NCBI GenBank assembly: GCA_016177875.1
Contig: JACOUL010000044.1
Span: forward strand, 1-64,000
Direction: 5' to 3'
DNA length: 64,000 bases
Origin: Burkholderiales bacterium
GTDB lineage: Bacteria > Pseudomonadota > Gammaproteobacteria > Burkholderiales > Burkholderiaceae_D
The notes beneath the pieces were generated by a model. The model saw only the letters and a program-made list of their open reading frames with translations. It did not search any database and was not told the DNA's origin. The position numbers and the translations under genes were made by a program. This document shows positions 36,257-45,973 of this stretch, in pieces (position 1 is the first letter of the stretch; every line of letters starts with the position of its first letter).

Positions 36257-36996
36257 TTATAAGTAACCTTGAAATCGGACACATTGACCTTCCAGCCGCC
36301 CGGCCCGCAGATGTAGCCGTTGTCACAGGTGGGCACTGACGATGTCGTGCCGTCGCTTAATGTTGCGGGATACATTCCCCCTGGTCCGCCGAGCAACTGC
36401 ATCGTCATTCCCAGCTCGTTGTTGGGAGCGACATCGCCCCCGGTAGCCGCTACCAATACTTCGATATCGCCCTGATGCTCAGTGGCACCGATAGTCGTGT
36501 CGCCATTGTAGTCCGCATAAACCAGGCGATAGATCGCCACCCATTTCTGGCCATAGGGATTAGTCGCCGGGAAGCCCACCGGAATCAATTTTTTCTCTTC
36601 AAGCCAAGCCTTATCTATTGCACAGGTTGCCTTACCATACGGCACGCTATTGCCACGAGGGTCGAATGTCGGATGATCCGTGTCTTTGTTAAGCACGCAA
36701 TACTTCTTTGCCTCAGCAATAACGGCCACATTGGTTTTGTCGGCCGCGCTCAATACGCCGACAATGCCGGCACGATTGATGTCGAGGTATTGCAGCGCCA
36801 TCTGCGTGAATTGCTGCAGCGAGTCGGCATTGCGCTTTGCACGCAAATCGTCGTTTGCCCATTGCATCCAGCGAGTCAGCATAAGCAGCATCAGCGATAC
36901 GATAGCCAATGAAAGCATAACCTCAACCATCGTCACGCCACGGGCAAAGCGCGCGCGTAAAGCAGAAAAGCCGAGTGAACGAGAAATTAAAAACAT
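36253..36996 (-). CDS. Type IV minor prepilin, PilV-like position
   Basis: 247 residues from the ATG that has AGGAG seven nt upstream. The leader ends ARG and is followed by VTMVEVMLSLAIVSLMLLML, with the required Glu at +5 and a hydrophobic N-terminal helix, so a prepilin peptidase should cut after the Gly. The large C-terminal domain carries paired Cys residues (PTCDNGYICGPGG). It may cap or tip the pilus as PilV does in R64, although no shufflon or recombinase is present. It follows pilM closely. Confidence 0.8.
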   Translation of the reverse strand: MFLISRSLGFSALRARFARGVTMVEVMLSLAIVSLMLLMLTRWMQWANDDLRAKRNADSLQQFTQMALQYLDINRAGIVGVLSAADKTNVAVIAEAKKYCVLNKDTDHPTFDPRGNSVPYGKATCAIDKAWLEEKKLIPVGFPATNPYGQKWVAIYRLVYADYNGDTTIGATEHQGDIEVLVAATGGDVAPNNELGMTMQLLGGPGGMYPATLSDGTTSSVPTCDNGYICGPGGWKVNVSDFKVTYN

Positions 36997-37025
36997 GGGA
37001 CCGCTCCTGAGGACATGATGCTCCT

Positions 37026-37538
37026 TCATTTGCACGCATCCGCCGTGCTGTCGTTGACATCGAATGTCACCATATCGACCTTTGTACCGCTATTGTCAGC
37101 AGTGTAATTGCCTTGCTTCCATGCGATGCTCGGATTCCACCAAAGGCTTTGCGGAAGATTCGCCATTTTGGCGACGCCGCCTGCTGTCATGCCTGTACAA
37201 AGAATATAGGTACCACTAGCGATTTGAATTCTCCAGCTGGGGTCAATATTGGCTGTCTTTAGCCCGTCCGGCAGTCCTCTGGTTTTGTTCAATCCTTTGA
37301 GTGGGCCAGCATCTGGCTCACTCCAGTGCACTACTGTCGTTCCTGCGGGCAGATAACTGGTATCCGCCGCGTGGTCGCGCATATATAGCTCAGCCGCCAA
37401 CGCAAACACATGGAAATTGCCCACATCCTTTGTCGTCTCGCCCGCATTCCACGGAATTTCCTTAGTCATGTATTCCGTGTAAAAACTGTGCGCCAAAATA
37501 AGCGACAGAAATGCTGCTGCGAGCGCCGTGATCCACAT
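37026..37538 (-). CDS. pilM: PilM-like pilus assembly protein
   Basis: 170 residues. An N-terminal hydrophobic helix (MWITALAAAFLSLILAHSFY) anchors a periplasmic domain. The size and layout match PilM of R64-type thin pili (about 145 residues), a protein needed for pilus formation but of unclear mechanism. It starts 2 bp after the second ATPase stop. The assignment leans on operon context, since sequence signatures are few. Confidence 0.65.
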   Translation of the reverse strand: MWITALAAAFLSLILAHSFYTEYMTKEIPWNAGETTKDVGNFHVFALAAELYMRDHAADTSYLPAGTTVVHWSEPDAGPLKGLNKTRGLPDGLKTANIDPSWRIQIASGTYILCTGMTAGGVAKMANLPQSLWWNPSIAWKQGNYTADNSGTKVDMVTFDVNDSTADACK

Positions 37539-37540
37539 GC

Positions 37541-38545
37541 TTAGCTCGCCTGATCCTCAAAGACATCGATGCCCAGCATGGCTTGATTGGACTGGAACTG
37601 GATATCGGATAACAGGTTATTGAAGCCGCCGGTGCGGATTTTAGCCGCTACCGAAGTCGTGCCGTTGACTGACGCCAGCGAGCTAGCGACAACCTGTTCA
37701 TTCGCGATGCGCTGATGCACGACCAAGCGCAGCAAACCGGAGAACGACGCCAGCCAAGTGGATTGCGCGCCGGCCAAATGGTAAAGCGATTCCAAGCCGG
37801 AGATGATGTCCGTGCCAAAGCCGGTAGAAACGACCAGAAAACCGTTGGCCGCCGCACGCAACATGGCATGCGCCGACTCGGTATCGCGCACTTCGCCGAC
37901 ATAGAGGATGGAAATCGTGCCGGCCGGCTGACTGCGCAGCACGCCCCGGAAAGACTCCGCCCAATCCGCTCCATCGTCGCCGGCCACCCAGGTCTGCGAA
38001 CAATAACCATTACCATGCCAACCGTTCAACGGCATTTCCGGCGGGTCTTCGACGGTCAACGCAAAGCCGCCATATTGCTTCAAGCGCGACACTAAGGTCG
38101 CGGAAGCGGTCGTGGTCTTGCCCTGCGCCGGCGCACCCACCACGTAAACCAACCCGCCTTGGCTCAGGCGCGGCGACATTAGCATGCGCTTCAAGGGCGG
38201 AGGAAGTTTACTAGGCAAGGCGTCGAGCGTCGGCGGATCGGCCGGCATGCGCCGCAAGCGGAACCAGCCGCCGTCGATCGCCCGCTTTTCATGGCGCCCA
38301 CGGAAGAATTCGCCGTTCACGCTCACCATGAAGTCATCCTTGTTGAACGCGCGGCAGCGCGCGATCATGGACTCAACTTCAACGATGAGCTCCGGCGCAA
38401 TTCTGCGCGGCCCCGGGAACACCATGGAATCCTCCGGCCGCTCCTCGCAGAGATGGATATCGGTAATGTGACCAAATACACCGGGCCTTTCTTTGCTCGC
38501 TTGCGTGAGTATTTCGGCCAGAGGTTTCATGATTTGAACAGGCAT
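37541..38545 (-). CDS. Second GspE/PilT-family ATPase of the pilus operon
   Basis: 334 residues. Walker A is GAPAQGKTTT; Asp/His boxes include LTVEDPPEMP and the Walker B-like ISILYVGEVRD. It lacks the Zn tetra-Cys region of PilQ and is shorter, as expected for a retraction-type (PilT) motor or an accessory ATPase. The canonical R64 operon has no such retraction ATPase, because its PilT is a lytic transglycosylase. It lies between the pilin gene and pilM. Confidence 0.8.
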   Translation of the reverse strand: MPVQIMKPLAEILTQASKERPGVFGHITDIHLCEERPEDSMVFPGPRRIAPELIVEVESMIARCRAFNKDDFMVSVNGEFFRGRHEKRAIDGGWFRLRRMPADPPTLDALPSKLPPPLKRMLMSPRLSQGGLVYVVGAPAQGKTTTASATLVSRLKQYGGFALTVEDPPEMPLNGWHGNGYCSQTWVAGDDGADWAESFRGVLRSQPAGTISILYVGEVRDTESAHAMLRAAANGFLVVSTGFGTDIISGLESLYHLAGAQSTWLASFSGLLRLVVHQRIANEQVVASSLASVNGTTSVAAKIRTGGFNNLLSDIQFQSNQAMLGIDVFEDQAS

Positions 38546-38560
38546 GACGGCTTCGTTAAA

Positions 38561-39142
38561 TTATTTCAACGTGATTTCGATTGCTGCATCTGCGCCGCAT
38601 TGCGCAGCGGCAGCACCAGCATCATAGGAACCAGCAGAACCTGGTGTCTTGATAACGTTCGTCGGAGGAATAGTCGCAGCAGGGCCTGCCTTGATGCCTT
38701 CGGCCAAACCTTCAACGCCCGACATAATCGCCAGGCAAATGGAGGCAGGCACATTCGTGAGAGTTACCGGCACCGTGTTCACGGGTACAGCTGCAGTGCC
38801 CGTGCCTGCGATCGTGACCATTGAAGTCCCAGTTCCCCAGGGGGCGGCAACCGTACCTGCGGCAGTATCAGACTTAAAATCTGTCGGAACAATGCCCGAT
38901 TTGGCGAGGTTTGCAGTAGTCACATTGGTAGTGTAGTTACCGGAACCGCCAAACGCCTTCTTGATCGAAGTGAGCAGGCGAGCAGTCGATTCAACCGCCG
39001 ACTTCTCGCTGACATTACCGGATGCCACCTTGTAACCGCCATAGGCGAGCACCGCCACCAGTGCGCCCACTGCCAGCACGAGCAACGATTCGGTCAAGGT
39101 CATACCAGCTTGGGTCTTGCGGGTGATTTGAAACGCTTTCAT
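38561..39142 (-). CDS. pilS: Type IVb major prepilin
   Basis: 193 residues. A 13-residue leader MKAFQITRKTQAG is followed by MTLTESLLVLAVGALVAVLAYGGY, with Glu at +5. The mature N-terminal residue is Met, a type IVb trait. Two Cys residues near the C-terminus (ASICLAIM, AAQCGADA) would form the D-region disulfide. Expected to be the main pilus subunit. No prepilin peptidase gene (R64 pilU) is seen in this operon. Confidence 0.88.
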   Translation of the reverse strand: MKAFQITRKTQAGMTLTESLLVLAVGALVAVLAYGGYKVASGNVSEKSAVESTARLLTSIKKAFGGSGNYTTNVTTANLAKSGIVPTDFKSDTAAGTVAAPWGTGTSMVTIAGTGTAAVPVNTVPVTLTNVPASICLAIMSGVEGLAEGIKAGPAATIPPTNVIKTPGSAGSYDAGAAAAQCGADAAIEITLK

Positions 39143-39171
39143 TGTTATATCTCCTAAGGGTGTGAGTAAAA

Positions 39172-40254
39172 CTAACGGGCTGCCTGTTTGATCGCAATGG
39201 TGATGGTAAAGAACGAGCCATACACCCAGACGATCATTCCGGCGATGAGAAACATGATGAGGTTACGCAGCACTGCTGCAAAGGTCTGAATTTTCCTGAT
39301 AACGCGGTCGACCACACGAACCGAAAGCGATTCGAGCGCCGCGGAAAAACTGGTAAGACGTCCATAGACGCCGATCTCCCAGCGTACGTCTTCGTCAAAG
39401 AGCGGACCTGCCATGGCATCGCCGTCGCGCATGCCGCGCCGCATCTTGCCGCGCATGAGATTCAAGTGGGATAGGTCCCAGTCACTGGCGGTGACGGACA
39501 ATTTGGCGATGACTGCAGAAAACGGTATGCCGGCGCGGGTGAGCACCGCGAAACAAGTCATCATGATGGCGCCCGAAACCTGGCGATGGATATTCCAAGG
39601 CGGCACCCATCGGTCAAAAAAACTGCGCGCATTTCCGACCCACGGTCCACGGCTCCACGAAAACGCCGCAAACAATATCATCAGAAAAAGCAGGAAGCCG
39701 CCGTACAGCCATGGCGCGGCATCCGAAAGAGCGCCGAGGATGCGTGGACTGGTCGGCCATTTTTCGCGCGGAAGAAAATCGGCAAAAACCGGCATCACTG
39801 CAGTACTCAACATGAACAAAAACGCGCCGAACAGCAGCAGCAGAAAGGCCGGATAAATCATTTCGCCGATCATGGTTTGCCGAATCCGCGCCGTCACTTC
39901 CGTCAAACGCGAAGCCATCCTTAAACCATTGACGATGTCACCCGACTGCTCGCCGGCATCGATGGCCATCGCTTCCATCGAGGGCGCCCATTCCTGCATC
40001 GCTTGTCCGAAGCGCAATGCCTTGCCGCTCTGCCCGCGAATATCGGCCAACAGGCTTTCGGCGATTTGCGCCTTGGGATTGCCGAGCGCTTTCCAGCGCT
40101 TGCCGACTTCTTCGATCGCTTCGTACACCGGCACGCCATCCGCAATGAAGTTGGCGGCAAGATCGTAAAACGTCTTGCGGTCGTTCGCTCCCCACGCAAG
40201 CGCCAAACGCCAGCGCGAGACGGTTTCTTTAAGGGAGTCCAACAACTCGCTCAT
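39172..40254 (-). CDS. pilR: PilR/GspF-type inner-membrane platform protein
   Basis: 360 residues with two GspF-type helical cytoplasmic domains and TM segments near ~140-165, ~185-205 and ~330-355. Family segments include FGQAMQEWAPSMEAMAIDAGEQSGDI. It anchors the assembly ATPase to the membrane. It overlaps the pilQ stop by ATGA and ends 29 bp before the pilin gene. Confidence 0.88.
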   Translation of the reverse strand: MSELLDSLKETVSRWRLALAWGANDRKTFYDLAANFIADGVPVYEAIEEVGKRWKALGNPKAQIAESLLADIRGQSGKALRFGQAMQEWAPSMEAMAIDAGEQSGDIVNGLRMASRLTEVTARIRQTMIGEMIYPAFLLLLFGAFLFMLSTAVMPVFADFLPREKWPTSPRILGALSDAAPWLYGGFLLFLMILFAAFSWSRGPWVGNARSFFDRWVPPWNIHRQVSGAIMMTCFAVLTRAGIPFSAVIAKLSVTASDWDLSHLNLMRGKMRRGMRDGDAMAGPLFDEDVRWEIGVYGRLTSFSAALESLSVRVVDRVIRKIQTFAAVLRNLIMFLIAGMIVWVYGSFFTITIAIKQAAR

Positions 40255-41906
40255 CCCTTATACCCCGAAAGCGTATTGACGTCGTTGTTGGAAATGATGC
40301 TGTCTTCTACCACCATATCGGCGGTCAGCAATCCGATTTGATCTTCAATATCCATCGGGCTGACCAAACCGTGGCGCATTTTGTGAATGCCGTGTGCAAG
40401 TGCGGTGACGCCGCCGTCGATTGCGCCCACCCCCGATTTGCGCCAGTAACGCTCGGCTTCCAGGAAATTATTTTCGGTCAGATGACGCAGCAAAATACGG
40501 TCAGGCAGAACGAATTCGGCACACACCGTGCGACCGCTATAACCAGTGTGGCTGCAATGCGGACAACCATCGCCTTTGACGCGCACATTATCTGACGTGA
40601 GATCGGATACCTGCTGCACGCGGAACAGCGTTTCGCGCGGAATACGCGCAGCACCGCCGCCGACCAAAGGTATCGAACACTCGGGACAAATCAAGGGCAC
40701 TAGGCGCTGATACACCACGCCCGCAACAAAGCCCGGCATGGTCAGCACTTCCCAGGGCACGCCGATTTCGCGCAAGCGAATGTAGGCACCGAGAGCCGAG
40801 TAGGTATGCAGCGTTGCAAGCAACTTGCGCCCGGCCAGCACTAGGTCTTTCACCACGCTGGCCGAGTCGTGATCGCGAATCTCGCCGACCATCACCACGT
40901 CCGGATCCTGGCGCAGGGTGCCGCGCAGGAAGGTGGTGAAAGCCGAACCGGTATTGTGGTCGACCAGAGTCTTACGTTTACGTGCGACGGATATCTGGCA
41001 AGCGCCGGGAATCACATATTCCACCGGGTCTTCCACCGTGATCATTTTGATTGTATCGCCGCGGCGCTGGTAAATGCGGCCCATCAAAGCCTGCAGCGTC
41101 GTGCTCTTACCGGAGTTGGTGGGACCGCACAAAATCACCATGCCGGACGATCCGGAGGACATGATGTCCAACATCGACTTCTGTTCACTGGAATAGCCGA
41201 GCTTGTCGATATCTAAGCCCGTTGCTTCCATCGACAGCAAACGAATGACAATGTGAAAGCCGCCGGTGGGATAAATAGGCGCCGAAGAAAAACGCAGTTG
41301 GTAAGTCGCACCAGTGACCGTGACCCACTCCAACGCACCATCCATCACTTGATTGGGATCCCACGACACTTCTTTGGAGCCGGCATCTGCATGCACGGAG
41401 TAAAGAACCACGCCGAGCGAATGCGCATTGGCGGCAGTTAAGTCGCGATGAAAACGGCGCGTGCCGTTGACGCGAAAGAAAACGTTGGCGCGATGGTCGC
41501 GGCTTTCGATGTGAATGTCGGATGCCCCTTGTGCCGCCGCGGCACTGATGATTTCTGCGGCAAGCGCTTCGATATCGGTGTACTCGCCATCCTTGCTGTT
41601 GCGGTTGTTATTGGCAGCTTCATGATAGAGCAGCTGCACCACATCCGGCGTAGTGTGTAGAATTTGAATATTGTCTAGGCCCGCCTCCTGCATGCGTCGG
41701 CGTAGCTCGAACATGTGCGCGGAACCGAAGAAAGTGGTGGCAACGACGAGATAGTGGATGTCGACCGACCGCAGTACGGCAAACATTTGCCGCCATTCAT
41801 CCGACATGGGAAACTCACCGTCGACACGGGACAGCAGAATACCCTGCGGGATATCGCGATAGCTGTCGATCACCGACTTGGGCGGCATGTTTTCAGCTGC
41901 CGACAC
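40251..41906 (-). CDS. pilQ: PilQ/GspE-type assembly ATPase
   Basis: 551 residues from a GTG that has GGAAGGA seven nt upstream; a TTG at 41948 and an ATG at 41888 are alternatives. Walker A GPTNSGKSTTLQ lies near residue 260, followed by Asp box ITVEDPVEY, Walker B VVMVGEIRD and His box LATLHTYSA. A zinc site CPEC...CPHC lies near the C-terminus, typical of extension ATPases. It powers pilin polymerisation. Its start overlaps the end of pilO by 14 bp. Confidence 0.9.
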   Translation of the reverse strand: MSAAENMPPKSVIDSYRDIPQGILLSRVDGEFPMSDEWRQMFAVLRSVDIHYLVVATTFFGSAHMFELRRRMQEAGLDNIQILHTTPDVVQLLYHEAANNNRNSKDGEYTDIEALAAEIISAAAAQGASDIHIESRDHRANVFFRVNGTRRFHRDLTAANAHSLGVVLYSVHADAGSKEVSWDPNQVMDGALEWVTVTGATYQLRFSSAPIYPTGGFHIVIRLLSMEATGLDIDKLGYSSEQKSMLDIMSSGSSGMVILCGPTNSGKSTTLQALMGRIYQRRGDTIKMITVEDPVEYVIPGACQISVARKRKTLVDHNTGSAFTTFLRGTLRQDPDVVMVGEIRDHDSASVVKDLVLAGRKLLATLHTYSALGAYIRLREIGVPWEVLTMPGFVAGVVYQRLVPLICPECSIPLVGGGAARIPRETLFRVQQVSDLTSDNVRVKGDGCPHCSHTGYSGRTVCAEFVLPDRILLRHLTENNFLEAERYWRKSGVGAIDGGVTALAHGIHKMRHGLVSPMDIEDQIGLLTADMVVEDSIISNNDVNTLSGYKG

Positions 41907-43125
41907 GATAGCGTCCTTCCAATTCAATAGTGTATTGGGGGCGGCCAAGATTAAGATTCTTGATCGAGATGGTGGAGAGCACCACGCCCGGCCATTCGAT
42001 CCTTTCCAGGAAGTCCGATGCCAGCAATGGATTGCTACCGGTGGCTTTCCATCCGCGCTCCTGCCCGATAACGACCGGTGCCATACCTTGCGAGCCGGCG
42101 GGTGGGGCGACAGTTACCTGCTTCTCTGTTGTCGCCAGCACGACCCTATACTGATTCATGATGCTGATACCTACATCCCGAATGTAGTGATCCGTCCCAG
42201 GCCTGCCGCCGCCATGAGATGTAGCTGCAACATTGGACAATGCGAAACTGGTGACGGATTCTTTCATCGCTGCGTTGAAAGGCTGAGGTACGGGCGTACC
42301 GGGCAAGTCGGCGACGGCGGCAAAAAGCGCCCGGTCATCGCGCTTCCACGTCACTTTGCAAACGGCCGCATCACAATTGAATGCGCTTGGCGTCCAACCA
42401 TTCACGGATACCGGCAATGAATGCAGCAATTCGTACCAGACGTCGAACTGGCGCGAGGGCGAAGGAGCATGCCAAAAATCTTGGCGCGCGCGTTTGATTT
42501 CATTTTCAAAAGCCATTCTCGCGCGGCGCGTTTCCTCGTTATTTTGCATTTGTCTTGCAATCGGATCGGCCGTTTTGTTCTCGAAGAAACGATACATGAA
42601 CGTGGCTGCCGTGCCGAGCACGACAATGATGGCCACCAGCGTTACGATAACAACAGGGTTATCGGGCGCCGCCAATGCAGCAGCTTTCTTATCCGCCGAC
42701 GTAAGGTCCGCAAACAAATCCGCCAAGCTGCCCTTGGCGCCGGAAAGATCGCCATACACAGCCGCCGTAGGAACGTAAGACATCACTTCAGCGAACTTTG
42801 CCTTGGCGCTATTCTCATCCACCACGACATCAAAGCCATGCAGCGGTATGCCTTCACGCACCGCACATACCCAGACATTGCCGTCGCCCAGACTGTGGAA
42901 GATCAGCACGTCGTTGGCGGCTGCGGCGGCCAGCAACGCGCCTGCCTGCAGTTTTTTATTCTTGACTGGCGTTTTGCAAATGCCCTGCACGCATTCGCCG
43001 GAAATCACTTTCCGGGCGAGCAGAATGTTGCTTTTTCCGGCTACCGCTTTTTTGGCTTCAGAGACGGTGTCGTGCAGCGTCCATTCGAGGCCGACGGCAA
43101 TGCTGGAATTTTTGAGTACCTGCAT
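41893..43125 (-). CDS. pilO: PilO-type type IVb pilus protein
   Basis: 410 residues. The N-terminal cytoplasmic part is ~150 residues (VFGLEWT-type opening VGLEWTLHDTVSEAK). One TM lies at ~155-180 (VVIVTLVAIIVVLGTAATFMY). A short coiled segment and a periplasmic domain follow. The layout matches PilO of IncI thin pili and BfpL-like accessory proteins that connect the inner-membrane platform to the secretin. In R64, PilO follows PilN and precedes PilP; here PilP comes first. Confidence 0.82.
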   Translation of the reverse strand: MQVLKNSSIAVGLEWTLHDTVSEAKKAVAGKSNILLARKVISGECVQGICKTPVKNKKLQAGALLAAAAANDVLIFHSLGDGNVWVCAVREGIPLHGFDVVVDENSAKAKFAEVMSYVPTAAVYGDLSGAKGSLADLFADLTSADKKAAALAAPDNPVVIVTLVAIIVVLGTAATFMYRFFENKTADPIARQMQNNEETRRARMAFENEIKRARQDFWHAPSPSRQFDVWYELLHSLPVSVNGWTPSAFNCDAAVCKVTWKRDDRALFAAVADLPGTPVPQPFNAAMKESVTSFALSNVAATSHGGGRPGTDHYIRDVGISIMNQYRVVLATTEKQVTVAPPAGSQGMAPVVIGQERGWKATGSNPLLASDFLERIEWPGVVLSTISIKNLNLGRPQYTIELEGRYRVGS

Positions 43126-43134
43126 TACGCATTC

Positions 43135-43656
43135 CTACTTAGCAGCGGGCAAAGGAGTGGAAGCGGCAGCCGGCGTGATCGGCTGTGCCGCGGCTGCCGG
43201 TGCCACTGTCGGCGCTTGCGGCAACGGAATATTCAAGCGAGGCGGTGCGGGCAATGGATCGCTTGTGGCGGCAGCAGCAGCGTTAGCTGGCGGCGCGTAA
43301 AACGCAAGGCGGAATTTGCTGCCGTTACTGCCTGCAACAACCGAGGAGCGATCGATCGACTGTACGCGTACGCCTTCCTGCAACAAATCGCCAGGACGCA
43401 ACCAACGTACGATGCCTGTGCCATACACGACTTGTGCCGTGCCGCCCTTGTCGTCAACGGTGATCGACAGAATTTTCGGCAAGCCTTCGCTGCCGGCAGA
43501 TTTCTTGAGCGCTTCGCGTAATTCGGTTTGTTTTTGTACATACGCGATTTGCGCATCGACTTTGGCCATTTCATCGAGATAGGTAGTGCGCGAAGTCTGT
43601 GCCCATACGCTCGCGGGCAGAATGGCGATCAAGAGCCAGGTGAGTTTATTTTCCAC
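43135..43656 (-). CDS. pilP: PilP-type pilus biogenesis protein
   Basis: 173 residues. The signal peptide ends VWAQ (~20). A short coiled segment covers ~25-50. A small beta domain covers ~55-120 (ILSITVDDKGGTAQVVYGTGIVRWLRPGDLL), resembling the PilP/GspC pilot-type domain. A Pro/Ala-rich tail follows. It probably contacts the secretin in the periplasm. It overlaps the secretin stop by 11 bp. Confidence 0.8.
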   Translation of the reverse strand: MENKLTWLLIAILPASVWAQTSRTTYLDEMAKVDAQIAYVQKQTELREALKKSAGSEGLPKILSITVDDKGGTAQVVYGTGIVRWLRPGDLLQEGVRVQSIDRSSVVAGSNGSKFRLAFYAPPANAAAAATSDPLPAPPRLNIPLPQAPTVAPAAAAQPITPAAASTPLPAAK

Positions 43657-45265
43657 TGAAAACCTCCATCACGATGACCATCAAGTTGCGGTCGGAACCG
43701 GCGTTCTTGCTGATGCCTGTCATACCGCTCGCTTTCTCGGTTTGCGCACGCTCTTGTTCAAAGCCGAGTAAAACGATGGATTGGCCGTCCTTGAGAAAAG
43801 CTTGCTGCTGCAGGCTCTGGGTCGCCACTTTTGGAATCTGAATGGCATTTTCGCCGGCACCGAAAGTATCCAGGCTAAGCAGCGACGACAAGTTAATTTG
43901 GTATTGCAGCATGATGCGGTTGTCGCCCAAAATCAAAGGCAAGAAGTTTGCGGTAAACCCGACGCTACGCACGGTTGAAGTCACTGTACCTGGCGTGACG
44001 ATAGTTGATGTGATGACCGGCGGCGTGCGCGACGAGACATAGCTGAATTCGGTCGCGACCTGCAGCGGACTCGGCTGGCCGTTCGCGGCGATCACTTGGC
44101 CCGAGGTCACATACTGCACATTGCCGATACGCTCCATCGCTTGCAGTATGAGTTGCGAGCCGGTCCAGTTGCTGCCAGCCAGGCCATCGACAACCAGGCT
44201 GCCCGCGATTCCGCCGTTTAAAGGGGTGAGGTTCGGCGTGCCGGCTAAGGTTACGCCGTATTTGTTTGCAACATCCTGATAGGCGGCACGCAGCGATGCG
44301 CCGGCATTGACGCCCTTATTAATCGTCAAGTTGTAGACTTTCACGCCGATCATGACGTTCTGCGCGAAGCGTTCATTGACGCTGCGAACGTAACTTCCCA
44401 CTCGATCCAGGACTGCCGGCGTGCTGGTCACAGTAATCAATCCAAGCGAGGGGTTAGCCACCACGTTTCGTGATCGGGTAGTCGATCCACCGGCCGCAGC
44501 AGGAGCGCTGCTTGTACTGGAAGTTTGCACCCCTTCAGCGGTCGACACGATTGCTTGCACTGACTTGACAATGGCGTCATAGGCGTCGATGTCCATATTG
44601 GAAGCAACGTCGACCGTACCTCCTGTGCTACTGCTGCCGCCCGAAGTACTGCCGCCACCGCTGCCGCCACCAGTGGCAGTACCGGTTAGAGAAATCGCGG
44701 ATTTGACAGTGCGTTTTCCTGCGGGCAGGAAGACATGGAAGCTGCGCGTTTCGGTCTTGAAGAAGTAAATGCGGCCGTCTTCATACTTCCAATACATCCG
44801 GCTGGTACTTGCCAGATAATCGAGCAGCCCCTTGAGATCGCCATTCCAATCCACGGCAATCGGCGCATCTGTGCCACCCGAGAAATTGGGCATGCCTGGA
44901 GCAGCAGCTGTTGCGGAGCCGGTCGCATCCGAAGGCTGCACCGCCGAAGCGATACCGGTACGCCGGCTGACTTCGCCAAGAATGGCTGGCAGCGGCTGAT
45001 GCGCGGAAAGATAAGCAAAGGGCCGTGTAAATGGCGCAGGCAGCGGCGCAACGCTTTTAACCGAGATTTCCTCGCCCGCCAATTTAGCGCCGCTCATGCG
45101 AACGACCGCACCCGATTTACGCATCTGGTTCTGTTGCGACATGGCAGTGTCCGCGCCGGAAGTGGAATCGTTGATCGACTTATTGATTTCATCAAACGAA
45201 GCGCAACCGGCGAGCAATGCGCCCGCCAAGCCGATCAGAATAATTTTTTTACTTGGCATCGACAT
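43646..45265 (-). CDS. pilN: PilN-type lipoprotein secretin
   Basis: About 539 residues; ATGs at MSMPSKK and MPSKK are both possible, and a TTG lies further up. The lipobox LLAGC marks an outer-membrane lipoprotein, as in R64 PilN and BfpB. N-terminal periplasmic domains (~60-300, with a Gly/Ser-rich stretch near 205-220) precede the secretin beta-barrel region (SVGFTANFLPLILGDNRIMLQYQINLSSL). It forms the ring through which the pilus exits. It overlaps the pilL-like gene end. Confidence 0.9.
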   Translation of the reverse strand: MSMPSKKIILIGLAGALLAGCASFDEINKSINDSTSGADTAMSQQNQMRKSGAVVRMSGAKLAGEEISVKSVAPLPAPFTRPFAYLSAHQPLPAILGEVSRRTGIASAVQPSDATGSATAAAPGMPNFSGGTDAPIAVDWNGDLKGLLDYLASTSRMYWKYEDGRIYFFKTETRSFHVFLPAGKRTVKSAISLTGTATGGGSGGGSTSGGSSSTGGTVDVASNMDIDAYDAIVKSVQAIVSTAEGVQTSSTSSAPAAAGGSTTRSRNVVANPSLGLITVTSTPAVLDRVGSYVRSVNERFAQNVMIGVKVYNLTINKGVNAGASLRAAYQDVANKYGVTLAGTPNLTPLNGGIAGSLVVDGLAGSNWTGSQLILQAMERIGNVQYVTSGQVIAANGQPSPLQVATEFSYVSSRTPPVITSTIVTPGTVTSTVRSVGFTANFLPLILGDNRIMLQYQINLSSLLSLDTFGAGENAIQIPKVATQSLQQQAFLKDGQSIVLLGFEQERAQTEKASGMTGISKNAGSDRNLMVIVMEVFSGK

Positions 45266-45908
45266 CGACGATCTCCGCAAAACGATTGCCTTCCCACAGA
45301 ATCAGCCGCACCGGCTTGCCTTGCGCATGCAGCGCTTCGACCGCCTTGGCTAATGCTTCATCAAAGGTACCGGTGAATTGAGTTGCCGCCGGCACCAGCC
45401 AGCTCTTTTCCAGGCGCCATTCGAAATGCCATCCGGCTACATGTGCCCATTCGGCAAATTGTTTATGAATAGGCTGGTCGGCTTGCAAAGGCCAAACGGC
45501 CGGCGTTGACTTTGCCGCAGGCTCGGCGGCTTTCACCGCGACGGCAGAAATTGCCGGTGTTGCTGAAGCCGAGGCGACTGGCACGGGCCATGCGTTTTGC
45601 TTGGAAGCGAAGCGCACTTGGCAACCCTCCTGCTGCCATTGCATGCCGGTTTGCGCCGCAAGCTTATCGAGGGTGACGGATAAAGGTCCGCGCAAACGCT
45701 TTGCTTTGATCGATGCGCCGGTGCCGCCTTCCACGCTGCCTTTATATGGCGTGCCGCGCAAAATATGGTCCAGAGAATTAGCCAGCGGCCGCGCCTTGTA
45801 GGAGACATAAGCAACTTTGTAGTCGGCAACCGGCTTACAGTCGGCTGCGCTGCCGACGGCCGGCAATAGCGCGATGGCTGCCACCCCAATCATTATTATT
45901 TGTTTCAT
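45249..45908 (-). CDS. pilL: PilL/TcpQ-like periplasmic protein, first gene of the pilus operon
   Basis: 219 residues with a strong AGGGG/GGGGAG ribosome site. The signal peptide ends VGSAAD (~21). The C-terminal ~85 residues (WPLQADQPIHKQFAEWAHVAGWHFEWRLEKSWLVPA...VRLILWEGNRFAEIV) match the TcpQ/PilL C-terminal fold, which assists secretin localisation. An N-terminal copy-like segment (~45-100) has a similar STN-type pattern. Shorter than R64 PilL (about 350 residues). Confidence 0.78.
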   Translation of the reverse strand: MKQIIMIGVAAIALLPAVGSAADCKPVADYKVAYVSYKARPLANSLDHILRGTPYKGSVEGGTGASIKAKRLRGPLSVTLDKLAAQTGMQWQQEGCQVRFASKQNAWPVPVASASATPAISAVAVKAAEPAAKSTPAVWPLQADQPIHKQFAEWAHVAGWHFEWRLEKSWLVPAATQFTGTFDEALAKAVEALHAQGKPVRLILWEGNRFAEIVDVDAK

Positions 45909-45973
45909 TACTCCCCACCCCTTTATTTGTGCTTGGCGGCACTTCTGGAGATTCCCATCTTATCTAAATAGAT

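Noticed and set aside
36253..36996. PilV tip adhesin with a shufflon
   Set aside because: No sfx-type inverted 19-bp repeats or recombinase gene were seen; the gene looks like a plain minor prepilin.
42421..43521. A 366-codon plus-strand frame opposite pilO/pilP
   Set aside because: Arg/Cys-rich, no signal or domain, crosses two well-supported genes.
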